Numbered from the stretch's first letter, positions 1 to 13,138 are shown. The stretch: 64,000 bases of DNA from Sipunculus nudus (GCA_026874595.1 CM049311.1:11561676-11625675), one strand, 5' to 3'. The notes: generated by a model not told the origin, from the sequence alone. A program made the numbers and translations.

Positions 1-1734
1 AAGAACTTTCACATCAACAAACACTTTAGATACCTGCAGTGAATTCAGGATTATCTTTTTTGGAATCCTTCTAACAGTTTATAGATAGACTATAATTTGA
101 AGCCTTTTATAAACCAAAAACATTTTTGCCATAAATTAAACCATTTTTACTGAAGCAATTCGACACACAAGTAAATGTCATCATGGTACACGAATTTCTT
201 CGTATCCTTGTTTTTATAAAGTTTATTTCTTTTTTCTTACTGATATTTATGCATCACTTGATTGAAGGCGAAAGTGTACATGTAAACTTTTATCCTTTTA
301 AATTGACCTGCTCCATAAATATGCCTATCATGATGTGGACGAATGCTTAACTGCTGCTAATGACTTAATGAAGAACAGTTACGATGTACGATGCGCCAAA
401 GCTTTCTTAAAATTAAGTTTCCCATTTGCATACAAAAGGACGTTTATAGACGTGCATTTTGGCAACCTTAAATCAATTCCTTAAAGGTAGCAGGACTGCC
501 TAAATAAAAAAAAATGACTTTTTGTATTAAAATATACTTTATATTGAATATTGGGTGGATCTAATTTACTTGAGCACGATTTTGGTGGCAGGTTGCATTT
601 TGTGGGTAAAGGAACTTTTTTTTCAGTTAACACTTCGATTTGTTGACTGGGCTTTTGTTAAGTTACTCCTGCCCTGTCACAAGCCTGTCAATCACTGTGC
701 CCCAGCCCTCACCTGGATTAGTCGGCCAATGGCGAGATGCACGTTAATTAATGCATGGGCCAAGTCCGTCCGTGCACGGGGCGGCCATTGTTAACGATCG
801 AGGTTTGAAAGCACAATCTAATTAGCTAAGTACAGATAAGCTTAGTAAAGCAACCCGAACTAAAGCTCATTAGTTTGCAAAAGCATATGTTCCCTGTGAA
901 TGATCAGTTAGTGTCATAAATAGCAATTAGTATCGTTGACCTCTCTCTTTTGACGTGTATTCTGCTGTATCCTTAGCCTACAGAAAGATATGAAAGTGAT
1001 TTCAAAATAACTCCTTGATATCCCGTCAATAACGTCTTGATATTCAAACTGTCAACATCTGGACAACTTAATATTACGTACATACTTATCGAAAATACCA
1101 TGGGACAATTTCGAATACCCCTTGATAATTTGCAGATGTTGAATGAACAGAAGTCTCCGCGAGCCGAACCTAGTGAATGTCCAGACTTTTTCAGACGCTG
1201 TCATTTGTTGAATGTTTAATTGGTTATCAATTCTTGAAATAATGTAAAAAGACCTTATTAGAAGATTAAGGCCGGGCCCTATCTGTGGCCTTGATGTGTT
1301 AATCGTTTTAAGTTAATCAATCCCCGCGGCCTCGTTCTCTTTGAATGCCCATATATCCTTTAACTGTTGCTCCTGTGTAAATAATATAATGGCATGGTTA
1401 GATTAAAACTACATTTTTTGTCTAAATTCATATGACTGTCAACATGTAATTGTGCTTAGTTACGTCTGTAGATCAAATAATCTATTCGAATGCAGTTTTT
1501 TGACATTTTAACAAAACCTCATTTGCCCTCAACACCTTATTTTTAAAGCATTAAATCTCAGTAATTACTTAGCCGAAACAAACCAACTTTTACATCGGCA
1601 GTTGTTGATATATCAATCAAAAAGCGTTTTTTTATGCCTTAACCTAATTTGAAGGATTTTGGTAAGGTGTTTTTAGAGCCAAAATTATGTATTAGATTAA
1701 ATCAATTGATAATTTTGGTATGGTCAGACTTAAT
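1..1734. other. Noncoding AT-rich left flank, paralogous to 60520-61860
   Basis: No coding segment is convincing here; open frames are short and lack motifs. Patches match the right end of the window in the same orientation. Bases 122-360 resemble 60524-60790 (shared words include 'accatttttactgaagca' and 'gatatttatgc'). Bases 1685-1725 resemble 61805-61850 ('tatgtattagatt'). This stretch is therefore part of the same ancestral duplicated unit that carries the GPCR genes, and its copies have diverged strongly. Confidence 0.5.
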
Positions 1735-1737
1735 TTA

Positions 1738-1770
<33 letters not shown>

Positions 1771-1801
1771 ATATATAAATGTCTGTGTGTATATATATAT
1801 A
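1735..1801. repeat. (TA)n microsatellite
   Basis: Imperfect TA dinucleotide tract with short TTTATA interruptions. It lies at the same place in the GPCR unit as the tract at 13139-13200, next to a shared 'aagaaaggttagt' sequence, so the microsatellite predates the duplication. Confidence 0.9.
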
Positions 1802-1990
1802 AAGAAAGGTTAGTCTGTTGTCGATGGGTAGGTAAAAATAAGAGTGACTCCTTTAAAAAAAGACTCTTTATTTATTACCAAAGATTGTTTTATAGAACAT
1901 GAGTCGAAACCCATAGGTAATAAGTAGGAATACCGGTCAGGGAACACTGAGATTCTTCAAGGTCCGAACCAACAGAAAGGGAGTTATTGA
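1802..1990 (-). repeat. Retroelement-like 3' tail, copy 1 (degenerate)
   Basis: Homologous to 13201-13505 and 62935-63165. Read on the minus strand the better copies contain a small stem-loop, then GAAAC/GAAAT, then an AATAAATAA tract, then a (TA)n run. That layout resembles the ends of Penelope-like and related retroelements; this is inference. This copy is the most decayed: the stem-loop core is poorly kept, but 'agggaacactgagattctt' is shared. No reverse transcriptase is attached. Confidence 0.4.
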
Positions 1991-2889
1991 AAGGTTTAAT
2001 GGAAAGGCTTTGCCCCCAGACCGGGTATCATTTACTATGTTAAGACACGAAGTCCAATACCAAAAGACAATTTTGATGTACTTTATCAGGTTATGATTCC
2101 AAAACTTTAGAAATGGTAAAGTAAAATAATAAAATTCGTTAATTGTTAAAACTTTTATCTCATCGATAATCAATAGAACTTAGTGAGGGCTTTTTTAAGA
2201 ATATAGTGCCTTTATCAAGCCATTGCTTTAATGTCTTTGAAATTTGAGGACGTTTCCTTATGGGTTAGCCTCAGGAATGAACATGTTAGATGTTCGTTTT
2301 ATTTTTCGTCTGCTACTATAAAGTGTTTATATTATGTATATATTCAGGAAAAAACAGCTTCTTTCTGAACACGAGTTGGATAAAGTATGTTTTAGCAACT
2401 ACATTAAACAAGCAAACACTAATCATTAATTTTACTAATGTTGCTCCCCAAAAAGGCTTATAATAATAATAAACAGTCTAATACAGTTAACGTATGCAAC
2501 GTATGGTTTCTTATTAACATGAGGAATAAATGCAAAACTATTCATAACCTTTTACCTCACATAATTTTCGTAAAATATATTGTCGAATCAAAAGACATTG
2601 TCAACTGATATATTTTCATGACCATAAAACCACATTCTATTATATCAACACAAACGAAAAGGAAAACGGAAAGAAAGAAGCAAAATAGAAGAAAGCAGAT
2701 CAACACCACATCTGTCTGGTCAATATAAATATCATAGGAACCATTGTCTATTTAAAACTCAAAAGCTCAGTGTTTTCCCTTTTTTCGTAGAACTGGACAT
2801 TAAATTTAACAATGTCTATTATCAAGCGGTGAACGAGATCAAACATACATAATTACCCACTGACACCTACTGACCTGGAAAAATGTATA

Positions 2890-3405
2890 AGGTCATTATA
2901 GTAAAGTAGCATCGCAACATATATAACTTTCCAAAATTCGATTCCAATAAGCCTTGTCAAGGCAAGCGTGACTGCAAGCACCAGTAATGACAAGATATAG
3001 GGAAAAGCAATCATCCAGCCAGCCATAATCTTAGTGATGAATCTTAAAGGGATAAATTATGTAGACATAGCCTTCCACAGCGGTCACAAGGATAGCTCTC
3101 CTGACACCGCTATACACCATCATAATGTAGTTATTGACCGTAGAAATGTTCTTCAGATGTGTATCTCATTCAAAGTTCATAATGCCAGCGATGATGCCCA
3201 CCGATATATCAGTGAACGATAAAGCGCATATCAAAGCATTTGATTTGGTTCGTAACCTGTGAAACCAAGCAATTGCAACAATATTCAATAGATTGCCAGC
3301 AAATATTATGGGGATTAGTACGAATGTTCCAAAAAATTTCAAAATGTGGACCGGTTCACATGTCGTGCTATTCTTAGGTAATATTTGTAGAATATTGCCC
3401 ACCAT
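2890..3405 (-). pseudogene. Type A GPCR pseudogene 1
   Basis: A copy of the receptor at 14405-15286. The N-terminus, TM1 (FAGNLLNIVAIAWF) and TM2 (NALICALSFTD) read open. The cysteine codon after 'MNFE' is TGA instead of TGC (about 3168-3170). An 8-bp deletion in the TM3-TM4 loop (about 3050) shifts the frame, as the intact paralogue has 'tttcatac' there. An internal deletion of roughly 365 bp joins the start of TM5 directly to the 3' flank near 2895, so TM5 to TM7 are gone. The N-terminal peptide also differs by small compensating gaps. The surrounding sequence still aligns with unit 3 on both sides, so this is a decayed tandem copy, not a retrocopy. Confidence 0.85.
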
Positions 3406-3469
3406 ATGTTTTCCAACCTTGAGTACAATTTTTTGAACGGGTCGGGTTGTTATCCCACAAAGCAACTAT

Positions 3470-6400
3470 TGCAAATCTTAAACTCTTCCAGATACGGAAA
3501 GTATTACTGTAGCATGCTTTGAAACAAAACGGGATCGGGTATAAATGGGTATATATTATTGTTTGTTTTTAGTCTGTCTCTATAGTTATGTTCTAATGTC
3601 AGGAAATGGCAGTGGGAAATATTTTCCTTTCATTGTGAGTGTTTAATACACCTTCTGTGCCATATCATTTTATGACATCCATCGAAATGCCCTACATTTG
3701 TTACATGCTTTTTCCTCTGATTGAACATTTATATACGTTACCCAATCATATCCTGGGACGTATCATCAATTGAGCTCCTGTATTGTGAAGTGCTTTTTCG
3801 CGATAATACATAAATGATTCCGAATAGCTAGGGTCAATCCGACGTTTATTGTATTTTATGGTCAATGAACAAGAAAATGTTTGCGACACAATTTTACAGC
3901 ATTTCACGTGGATTGACACTTCACACGTCATAGTTCTGAATGCAGTTATCCTCACTAACACACTTTTAAACTTTCCCCTTAGGATGGGATTGTCACAAAC
4001 TATTGCAGAAAAAATAAGAGTAATTATGTTCCATTTTATGTATTTCCGCTAAAAGGCTATTAATTAATAATTTACGATTAATGTTTTGACCGTGGGAAAA
4101 GAATTTTAGGGTTGAACAATGTCAGCTTTGTGGGGTTGGGGTGAAGATTATTGTCTAACGCCATGAATGCCGGTATTTAGTATAAACACGCAAACCTTAC
4201 TAGTAAATTGTAGATTTTACATATTTGCATTACAAAAATTATATATTAGCGGGATTATGGCCCGAGTTGCTAGCAGGAGGGAGTAATTATTGTGCCATAA
4301 GTTATAATATCAGCTTGTTAAGCTTAATGGTAATTACTGCCGCAGTACAAGCCCCCTACTAGTACAACACTGTCTTTGTTACTTCTGCCATCTAAATGCC
4401 ATTAAATAAGCGCGGGTTGAATCTAGGGGTTCGATCGAAGTGACTAGAAGCAGTCACTCTGCAATTAAAACTTCGGAACGACTACTGAAGGACACCCCAG
4501 GGCTATGGCAAGAGTGCGGACCATATGCCGGAAGGTGCCTTTTCTTTATTACTCTATGTATAATATTTCTCACATATTTTGAATATTTAATGGATTGTTA
4601 AAAATTCTTCCTCAAGGACATATATAAAATATGAGTCTACTCTAGCTTACCGAAGTCAGCTTTTTTGGCAGTTATATCATAAGCAACAGGCTCGTGTGGC
4701 TCCATGCACAAACAGTTATCTTCATCCAATTGATAACAGTTTATCTCAATCCACAAACAGTTACCGGGGTAACTACAAATACAAAATTATTCAACTGGTG
4801 CTCTAGGCGAGTTATTGTGGATGGTGATGTTATTGCAGTTTTAGTACGTTTGACATCAATTGTACGGCGAGTGTGATATAAATTTTCCGGTGGCTGGTTC
4901 CTCCTAGCTTGTAGGCCGTATATGTTTACATAAAATGACCCGTTTTGTGAGGTTGTGATGAGTTGCGACACCGAAACGTGCAGGAGGCAGTGTTAAGGTG
5001 GATCTGCCATAAGGACAGTAGGTATAAAATGGAGAAAGTGGTTGGTACAGTGATAAGGGCAGCAGACAAGGCAGGGCTTCAGTACAAGGCACTAACACAT
5101 CATATAATCATACTCAGAGGGGTTCAACACTCCTGCAGGTACCAGCTTCCATGGTCTAGAGGAAGAGCACAGGCCTTAAAGCTAGGATCATAAGTTTGAT
5201 ACTCAGCTGAGGCGGTGAGATATATTACGGTCGATTCCCACCAAGGAAGAGCGCTTAGAAGACCTGTGCCAAACAGCCTTGTTTCATTCAAAAATGAGTG
5301 TGCCTTTCAGGGGTTGATCGGTGTTATGACGCAGCAATGGTAATACACGTACTCAGGAATCTCAGGAGTGGTACACCAAACCTGTTTGACACCAGAATTA
5401 TCGCCTGTAAGAACCTGTCACGTATTCCGAAACAGAACTGCAATTATGCAGATGTACATTGTACTTAGTTAAGCAAGCAGAATAAAAGGATATGGGTGAC
5501 AAGTCACAGGGGCTTACGAATACAATCACTACAAAGGTATGTGTTTTGAAGCGCTTGGGCATGATCCATTGTAACATATTGTCACATACTTATCTCCTCG
5601 GTAAAAGGAAGTCCCCATCAGACATTTTTTTTCATTGTTAGGGAAACCATGACCGTATATCCAGTCGTCGGACCATACCTGTATAGAAGGGATGTTTTAA
5701 GTAGAAAGGATCTCTGACGAAAGGGTTCAAGGAACGAAGGATGGAGCAGCGAGCCATCAAAGAAGACCTGGCATTGACCCGTGTGACAGGCTTACCAAAC
5801 TGTATGTTGGCACTCGGAATAAACACATCATATAACTATTTATTATATTTAGTTTCAGTGCCTTCACTAGCACGTACTCTCGCCGGCAGGACAACGCCGA
5901 CTCGGAGACGTTGCAGAAGATTCTTTCAAAAGCACTTATATTTGATGCTAGGTACCATTACTGAAAGCCATTATTATAAAAAAAATAAGTATATTTTCAC
6001 AAATGTTTCGGTAAAGATGTAACATGTATATTTCGAACTCCAAAATATACCGTGAGAGGGACCCTAAGAGAACTCCAGACAGTTTATCTTAAATGAAGAT
6101 TCTATATATTTTATAAATATCCATATTAGAATTATCTAGTCGCTGACAATTTGACGACGTGTGACCGAAATACTGGGGGTGGGCACAGCAAGAGTGATCT
6201 ACGGGTTATATAGGGTAACACAATAATATCAGTTTAGTTTATAATGATTACTTGTTGAATAGACCATCAATAACAAAAACAAATATCTGGAATATCGCCG
6301 TGATGACACAAATAGTATAATATCTTGTCAGTTGAATGTAAGAATTAAGCAAGAATCTAAACTTATTTACTTTAGCAAATTACCAAAGCAATTTCCGGAA

Positions 6401-8921
6401 TACCGCCGTGATGAAAACAAATATTGAAATCTCTTGTCAGTTAACTTTAAGAATGAAGCGAGTATTTGAAATTACTTTAACAAATCACCAAAGCAATTTC
6501 AGGGATACCGCTGTGATGACACAAACAGTGATATCTCCTGTAAGTGAAATATAAGAATAATGGGAGTATTTGCAATTTTTTTACAAGTTACAAAAGCAAA
6601 TAATAACTTTAAACTTAATTAAAAATAAACTTAATCGGTGTTTTCCTATAGCTGTGTTGTCATGTCATATACATTTACGTTTGCCGGACACGACACAAAA
6701 ACGGGTAGGGAGTGAGGGGAAAACATATGGCGGCATTGGGGAATCATGTATCGTTCATATGGATCGATACATGCATTACAGAACCAAAATGGTGTCATAT
6801 CATAGATATGTTTCAACAAAATTACATAGCCAAGTTGTGCCAGTTTATCTAAAACAATGAACCGTAGGGGAAAACAGTGTTGGTGCAAGAAATATTATTT
6901 TCCATGTGCCACTTTCTTTAATGTCACAAAGCCAATACTCGCCTGGGATCAATGAAAATAACGCTGCCATCGGGCAGTCCAAGCTACAGGGGTACTTCGC
7001 TTGTGAAAAGGTTAAATGCAATGAATGTTACAGACCACTGGTAAAGCAGTCAGTATTGGTACTAAAAAGGTTTTATGACCTAGACTGATGTCTCAGTGTG
7101 ACACGGGTCATATGGATGAGTCTTTCAGAGGCCCTTCGTTCTCACTCCGGTCTGGCCGTGAATACACGACTCAGCTGGCACTTATATTGGTCTGGTAAGT
7201 CAAACTTAGTCGTGGTTCAAGCCATACTCAGGATTGCATTGTAGTGTTCTTCAATCATGTTGCATTCATATCGTGGTAAACAGCCAATATTCCTAAATTT
7301 AGGATACGAATGATAAATTGACCCAAAAGAATACATGTGAACTCACAAACCCCAACTGAAAACTCCGTCTTTATAGAAACGAGCCATTTCCTATATTGCC
7401 TACAAGTTAGCCGCTTCCAGAAACCCGGGTTAGCCATTCATGTATTCATGCGGTCTGAAATTCCACAAACATGCGTAGTTTAACTATATGCTTGTTTAAA
7501 ACGGAAATTTTCTCATCCTAGGTGTTGTTTAGAAGGTATACTAATAAAGCTAACGATTGGTCTCGTTTATGTCAAGTGACGGTGTATTTGTAGGCCATTA
7601 GGCATTTTCAGAAATACCGAAAATATTTGGATCCTCATATAGTCTTAAAGTGCGTTCCTGGCTAAATAATGTAACGGCACTTTAACAGTTAGTACACTGG
7701 TTGTAGCCTTTAATATCCAATGTTTCTTATTGTATATTCTAATATCAGATCTCAAACAAGCATTTACCACAAATCGACTGTACACATATGAGATAACCAT
7801 TGATAATTTCCATATTTATTTAATATTAATAAAGATCACGAAGAATACTGCAGTTGAGGGTTATTACAATTATTCCTTATATTTCTGAAAAGAGCAATGG
7901 AAGTTACATTAGTAGTGCGTTAAGCTTTCTACTTGATTCTCACTAAAATTGAATTGCATCTGGGTGCAAGTACACAAAATTAGCGCCCGTACACAGTTTT
8001 ATATAAAGTCTACCCATTTTGAACGCAAGATAAGATTAGATTTGTATCCAACCATTGAAAACGGCATAGTGCAAGTATTACATGCTCATTAGCCACATAC
8101 ATAGGTCTGAGATAAACAAAATCATTATCTGGGCTGAGAACAATACTCTGCAGGTTGGGAGTGTTTTGTCTTTTTTTAGTTATATATCTTACTCAAAAAT
8201 CTGCTCTTTAAACGTAAATGGCAGTTATTGTCGATGGTTATGGGGTTATCTCTTTCTAGTCAGCTCCACCATATGACGTAATTGAGGTAAAACATACATT
8301 TTGATAACTCTGCAATAAAGGAGAATCGTGTTTTCTTATCCATGATCTATAAAGCTGATTATAAGGTTTTCAGACTTTCAAATGTTGTTTAATGGTTTTG
8401 ATGTTCTTGTACGTTTCCATGGTTTCCGACACATTTTGAAATGGGTTTATTTCGTCAACGGTAATTTGTTCTTACTACATGCATAAGCATTCCAAGCTGA
8501 CATATAACTAATGCTGTGTATTTTTTTTGCAGCAGGCTAATCGCTATCTATTTACCTGCTGTACCATATGCACTGACATTTATTCGAAAAAGAGCTATTG
8601 TTTCTAACAAACAACATACGTCGTTATTAATACCAAAGTTTTCACATAAGAAAGATTATTGTTAGGTAAAGTACTTTGTTGCGCGATTAGGTAACCGGTA
8701 GATTAACATAAATTCCATAATAAGAGAAAGTGATCAACAATACAGGCTTTTAAAACATTCATAACACTGCAATGAGCTCATCACGGTTCAGAATGAATGG
8801 TTTTAAACGGATTCATATTTTATTATCGGTCATCAACGGGAACAATGGTCGTTACGTTCACACAAACAACATCAAGCCAGTAAGATACCCCATTAATCAA
8901 CAACGCGGTACTTTAAACGGG
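3470..8921. other. Intergenic spacer of unit 1
   Basis: No host gene recognised. The stretch is collinear with 15840-20542 in unit 3. Short open frames at 4963-5193, 5741-6022 and 6570-6860 are not preserved as frames in the other copy and show no certain domain. A block near 6700-6880 and its counterpart near 18350-18530 has a faint resemblance to a Tc1/mariner transposase core (GGI, then a TE or RT stretch, then VVP); I treat that as unproven. Confidence 0.5.
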
Positions 8922-9796
8922 TCATTGTTTAAACTTACAGGAGAGAATCCGAACATAAGCTTTCCTAAAGTAGGGATTGCCACCGACGTATAGGAATACT
9001 TTAATAGCAGAGTTCATTATCGCCAATATAAAAACCCATGTTTTAACAGTTCTTACCAAATCTTAATTATTGTCCATATGTATGTATCCTATGATCGCTG
9101 AAGGAGTCCAAGACAAAAAATATGCAAGAACTACAAAACCATGCACTTTGGTTTCTCGCATTTCCTTGATCCCAGGCCGATCATCGATCCTCTTTTTTTA
9201 TTACGAATTTTCTTTGCTCGGGAGAGGAGAAGATGACATGCAAAATACGAATGTATAAAGCCGCAAGTATAATGCCTTCTGTGTAATATATTAGCATCTC
9301 TAAAATAATACTTTCAGAAATTCGCAACCCACAATCTTTATGTGTGCCACCGTCATACCCAACTGCACTGATGACATTATATAGGGGAAGGCTATTATCA
9401 ACCCAACCACTGTTTTGGTGATGAATATTTCATACTTTAAAGGATAAATGACGTAGACATGGCGTTCCACTGCTATCATAAGCAAGGCTGTCATGGCACT
9501 GTTGTATATCAACATTCCAATTTAGTTGTTGATCGTAGAATCTTTGCTAAGACTTGCATCGCATTCAAAATTTGTAATAACACTGGCGATTCTCACCCAT
9601 ATATCGGTGAACGATAAGGCGCATATCAAAGTATTCGATTTGGTTCGTAACCACCGGAACCAAGCATTTGCAACAATATTCAAAATATTTCCAACATAGA
9701 TGATGGGAACTATTATGAATATTCTAAAAACTGTACAATGTGGACTGGTTCACACGTTATGGTGGAATTTGTGTAATTTGTTGAATTATTGCTCAT
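8922..9796 (-). pseudogene. Type B GPCR pseudogene
   Basis: A decayed copy of the receptor at 20543-21418, aligning from its ATG (9794-9796) to its TGA (8922-8924). Lesions read directly against the intact copy: a 1-bp loss near 9722 at the start of TM1 shifts the frame. The TAT codon of 'NNYIGML' is TAA (about 9525). The serine codon of 'NNSDLVR' is TAA (about 9066). There is a 6-bp in-frame loss in the third intracellular loop. The middle part still reads through TM3 (MIAVERHVYVIYP) and TM4. The NVFIY motif is changed to VFLYV. Flanks align with unit 3 on both sides. Confidence 0.85.
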
Positions 9797-10936
9797 TGTA
9801 GCTGTTAGAGATTACAAGGCGTAGATTACCATCAGATATGTTCAACGTGTACAGATCGACAGTAACTTGCAGAGATAACGACTTTCGATGCAAATACTGC
9901 AGGCACTGAAGTGTGAATGTCTGGATAGTTTGATCCTATTGCAACAATGAAACTGTACCAAGCTTTTGTATGTTAATTGCTATCGATCACATATTATAGG
10001 CTAGTAATCTGACCATATAGTCACATCTGAATAGGTTTGGGAGTCAATTTGTGTCTATTCATTTGTACTGCGCTTTTGTTGTATGCATAACGCCAACCAT
10101 GTATTTCACATGATTATTCTTCATTCGACCTTTTATCAAGACATGTTGGCTGTATATATTAACAAGTTCCCTCATCTTCTGACATTAAGCCCGTTGTATT
10201 ATCATTGATTACTACATTGTAAAGCACCATATGACACGATACGGGACTGCACTGATGACATTATATAGGGGATACAGACAATTTTATTTGTTAGCGTTAA
10301 CGTGTTCTTGAAATGAATGACACTAATTCACATATAAACCCCTTTGAAGCCAACATTACCGGCAGGATCCTGGCCTTAACGCTAATGAAATATTTTAGGT
10401 TGGTGGCATACCCATTATGTATAGATTAAATTAAAGGTTATATTATCTACTACCTAATGAGATATGTTAACTTGACTGTACCTGAAAAATTAATTTTAAT
10501 TTGAAATTGTGAATTTTAAACCTCTTTAATCCAGAAATCTAGAAAAACAGTCATAACTACAGTTGGCCTAAGTTAAATTATAACTACATTTCTAAAGATC
10601 CCTGCTTTGCCTTTTATAATCAAATAATTTTAAAACGCCTGCCCTTAATTTTATTAATATTCCCGTTTGAAACATTTTAAAATAAATATCCTTTTTATCA
10701 AGACTAGTACCTGTTTGTGCCCTAAGTATTGAAAATGAATTGCATGCAGTTATTGAGAATATGGTTAAACGGTGTACGTGTTACCGTCAAGATCGATTTT
10801 GTGTGATACGTCAAGATCAGTTATTCTGAGTAAAGCTCGTACTTTGCTCTTTCCCCTTTTCAATCTGTTTTAATAAAGAATAATATTCCCTACAGAAAGG
10901 TGCAATACACTTGTTTGTTTGTTGTCCTATGAACAT
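9797..10936. other. 5' flank of the type B pseudogene
   Basis: No gene seen. It is collinear with 21419-22620. The similarity stops at 10935, where sequence matching 2026 onward (the 3' flank of a type A gene) begins, marking a duplication breakpoint. Confidence 0.6.
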
Positions 10937-11238
10937 GTAAATGGTATCATTTACTATGTTAAGACACGAAGTCCAATACCAAAAGATAATCTGATGTACC
11001 TTCTTAGGTTATGATTCCAAAAATTTAGAGGTGGTTAGTAAAATCATATAATTGGTTAATTTTTAAATCATATTGCTCATCGATAATCAAAAGGGCTTAG
11101 TGACAAATTCTTAACAATATAAAGTCTTCATCAAGACATTGATTTAACGTCTCTAAAATTCGACGACGTTTCCAGATGATTTAGCCCCAGGATTGAACAT
11201 ATAAGAGATTCGTTTTATTTCGTCTGCTACTATAAAGT

Positions 11239-11240
<2 letters not shown>

Positions 11241-11309
<69 letters not shown>
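11241..11309. repeat. (TA)n microsatellite
   Basis: Near-pure TA tract of about 69 bp. The equivalent place in the other units (about 2333 and 13855) has only 'ttatattatgtatatatt' or 'aagtatgtaaagtata', so it expanded in this copy alone. Confidence 0.9.
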
Positions 11310-11310
<1 letters not shown>

Positions 11311-11881
11311 CACGCTTTCAGGAAAAAAACTTCTTTGTGAACATGAGATGGATTGGATAAAGTATGTTTCAGCAACTGCAATAAACCAGCAAACACTCGT
11401 CAGACATTTTACTAATTTTCCTCCGCCAAAAGACTTATTATAATCATAAACAGCCCAATACAGTTAACGTGTGCAATATAATTTCACATTAACATGAGAT
11501 ATAAACTGCAAAGCTCTTCGTAATCTTTTACCACACATATAATTTTCTCAAATATATTGTCAAATCACAATACATTGTAAATTGATATATTTTTTTTTAC
11601 CATAATTCCACATTCTATTTTATTAATTAAAAACGGAAAACAAAGAAGGAAAGAAGAAAAAGAAGAAAGCAAATCAACAATATAGCTGTCTGGTCAATAT
11701 ATAAAGCATTGGAACAATTGTTTATTTAAAACTCAAAAGCTCAGTGTTACCTTTTTCATAGAATTTGACATTTAAATAAACATTGCCTATTTCCTAATAG
11801 TGAACGAGATTAAATATACATAATTACTCCCTGACACCTACTGACCTAGGAAAGTAAAATCGTGTAAAAGTAAAAATGAGG

Positions 11882-12686
11882 TCAACGCTTAAAAGAACGG
11901 GACAACATCTGGGCATATGCTTTTCTGAATTCAGGATTCCCACCGGCATATATGAATACATTAATAGCAGAGTTCATTACCCCTACATCAAAAGCCAATG
12001 CCTTGACAATCCTTACTATCTCTGACTTATGGTCAAAATGTATGTATCCTACAACAGTAGGAGTCCAAGATAAAAAAAATATGCGAGAAGTACAAAACCA
12101 AGAACTTAAGTAGCCCGTATCTCCTTCGTCTTAATCTTTGGTCTATTTTCGATCATTGTTTAATCACGAATTTTCTTAGCTTGGTAGTAGATTACGCGTA
12201 ACATACGAATATATAATGCCGCCAATATAATGCCTTCCGTGTAGTGAAGTAGCATCTCTACAAATATAACTTTCCCAAATTAGATTCCCATAATCCTTGT
12301 CTTGGCAAGCGTGACTGCAAGCACCAGTAATAACAAGATATAGGGATAGGCAATCATCCAGCCAATCACAATCTTAGTGATGAATCTAGGATTAATTATG
12401 TAGACATAGCGTTCTACAGCGATCATAAGGAGAGCTCTCATGGTACCGCTATACACCATCATCCTAATATTGACCGTAGAAATGTTCTTCAGATGTTTAT
12501 CGCAGTAAAAAAGTTCATAATGCAAGCGATGATGCCCACCCATATATCGGTGAACGATAAAGCGCATATAGAAGCATTTGATTTGGTTCGTTACTTGTGA
12601 ACAATTGCAACAATATTCGAAAGATTGCTAGCACATATCATGGGGAATAATACAAATGTTCCAGCAAATTGTACAATTTGGACGGG
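11882..12686 (-). pseudogene. Type A GPCR pseudogene 2, 5'-truncated
   Basis: Reads from TGA (11882-11884) up through TM7 to TM1 of the type A receptor. It is cut at the codons just before TM1 (CEPVH), where the paralogy ends. Lesions against 14405-15286: a 2-bp expansion of the A run near 12080 shifts the frame, and the CAA codon of 'RDQTM' is TAA (about 12161). There is a 12-bp in-frame loss in the TM3-TM4 loop (PFKYERFITK becomes PRFITK) and small indels around the post-TM2 region near 12510. TM3 and TM4 stay open between 12280 and 12567 (MIAVERYVYII). The start codon and N-terminus are absent. Confidence 0.85.
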
Positions 12687-13135
12687 TAATAATTACACGT
12701 TTCAGATTGTTTAGCTCATCCACCCCTGTATACAGCATCAACATTAATCACATTCTTACTTTATATTTGCACAGCTTCACATATATTATATATGATATTC
12801 ATAAAAATTATCTAAAAAGAAATAATCAAATCATAGTAACCAAATGATAAACAAAATCAAACTTTCTCAAGAATAATATTAATAATTGTTCTTTCATATT
12901 CCACAAATTTAACTGCAGGTAGAGATTTGCCAAAAATATCAATTGAACATATGGCACATGTTAAGCTTGGGACAAGGATATTTAAACAGACGAGATATAT
13001 TCAAATGACAAAAGATCAAGAATTTATCGAATATAAATAACGCATATTGATGATATAACCCGGTTAATAAGGAAAAGTTTGAGGACGATAAAAGTAATAA
13101 TGACTGCGAATAATGCGATCTATATTCTTTAACCG

Positions 13136-13138
<3 letters not shown>
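12687..13138. repeat. Dispersed repeat, copy 1 (pairs with 29337-29936)
   Basis: Begins exactly where GPCR paralogy stops. It matches 29337-29936 over several hundred bases: 'gtaataattacacgtttcag' versus 'gtaatagttacacgttgcag' at the start, 'gacgagatatattcaaat' in the middle, and 'tattctttaaccggaat' versus 'tattccttaaccagaat' at the end. The second copy has insertions. No open frame and no clear terminal repeats were seen, so the family is unknown. Confidence 0.75.

Larger units (their letters stand above)
2026..10935 (-). repeat. Tandem GPCR unit 1 (paralogous to 13554-22620)
   Basis: Long-range collinear similarity to 13554-22620 at an offset of about 11.5-11.9 kb. Anchors read directly: 2026 and 13554 ('gtatcatttactatgtta' type), 4085 and 15940, 6715 and 18350 ('catatggcggcatt'), 10725 and 22360 ('gaaaatgaattgcatgcag'). 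The unit holds one type A and one type B receptor, both broken. The similarity ends at 10935, where a further A-type flank begins. Confidence 0.85.
10937..12686 (-). repeat. Partial GPCR unit 2
   Basis: Matches 2026-3340 and 13554-15230 but lacks the type B half. It starts at 10937 with 'gtatcatttactatgttaag' and ends at about 12686 inside the N-terminal coding region of its type A receptor, where a dispersed repeat takes over. A long (TA)n tract at 11241-11309 is specific to this copy. Confidence 0.8.

Noticed and set aside
6570-6888. Open frames on both strands with a faint Tc1/mariner transposase flavour (also 18248-18526)
   Set aside because: The frame is not maintained between the two paralogous copies, and no complete catalytic triad or terminal repeats could be seen.
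11237-11443. Open frame rich in Tyr-Ile repeats
   Set aside because: Translation of a (TA)n microsatellite, as are similar frames at 1720, 17599, 34164, 36119, 37796, 50810 and 59435.
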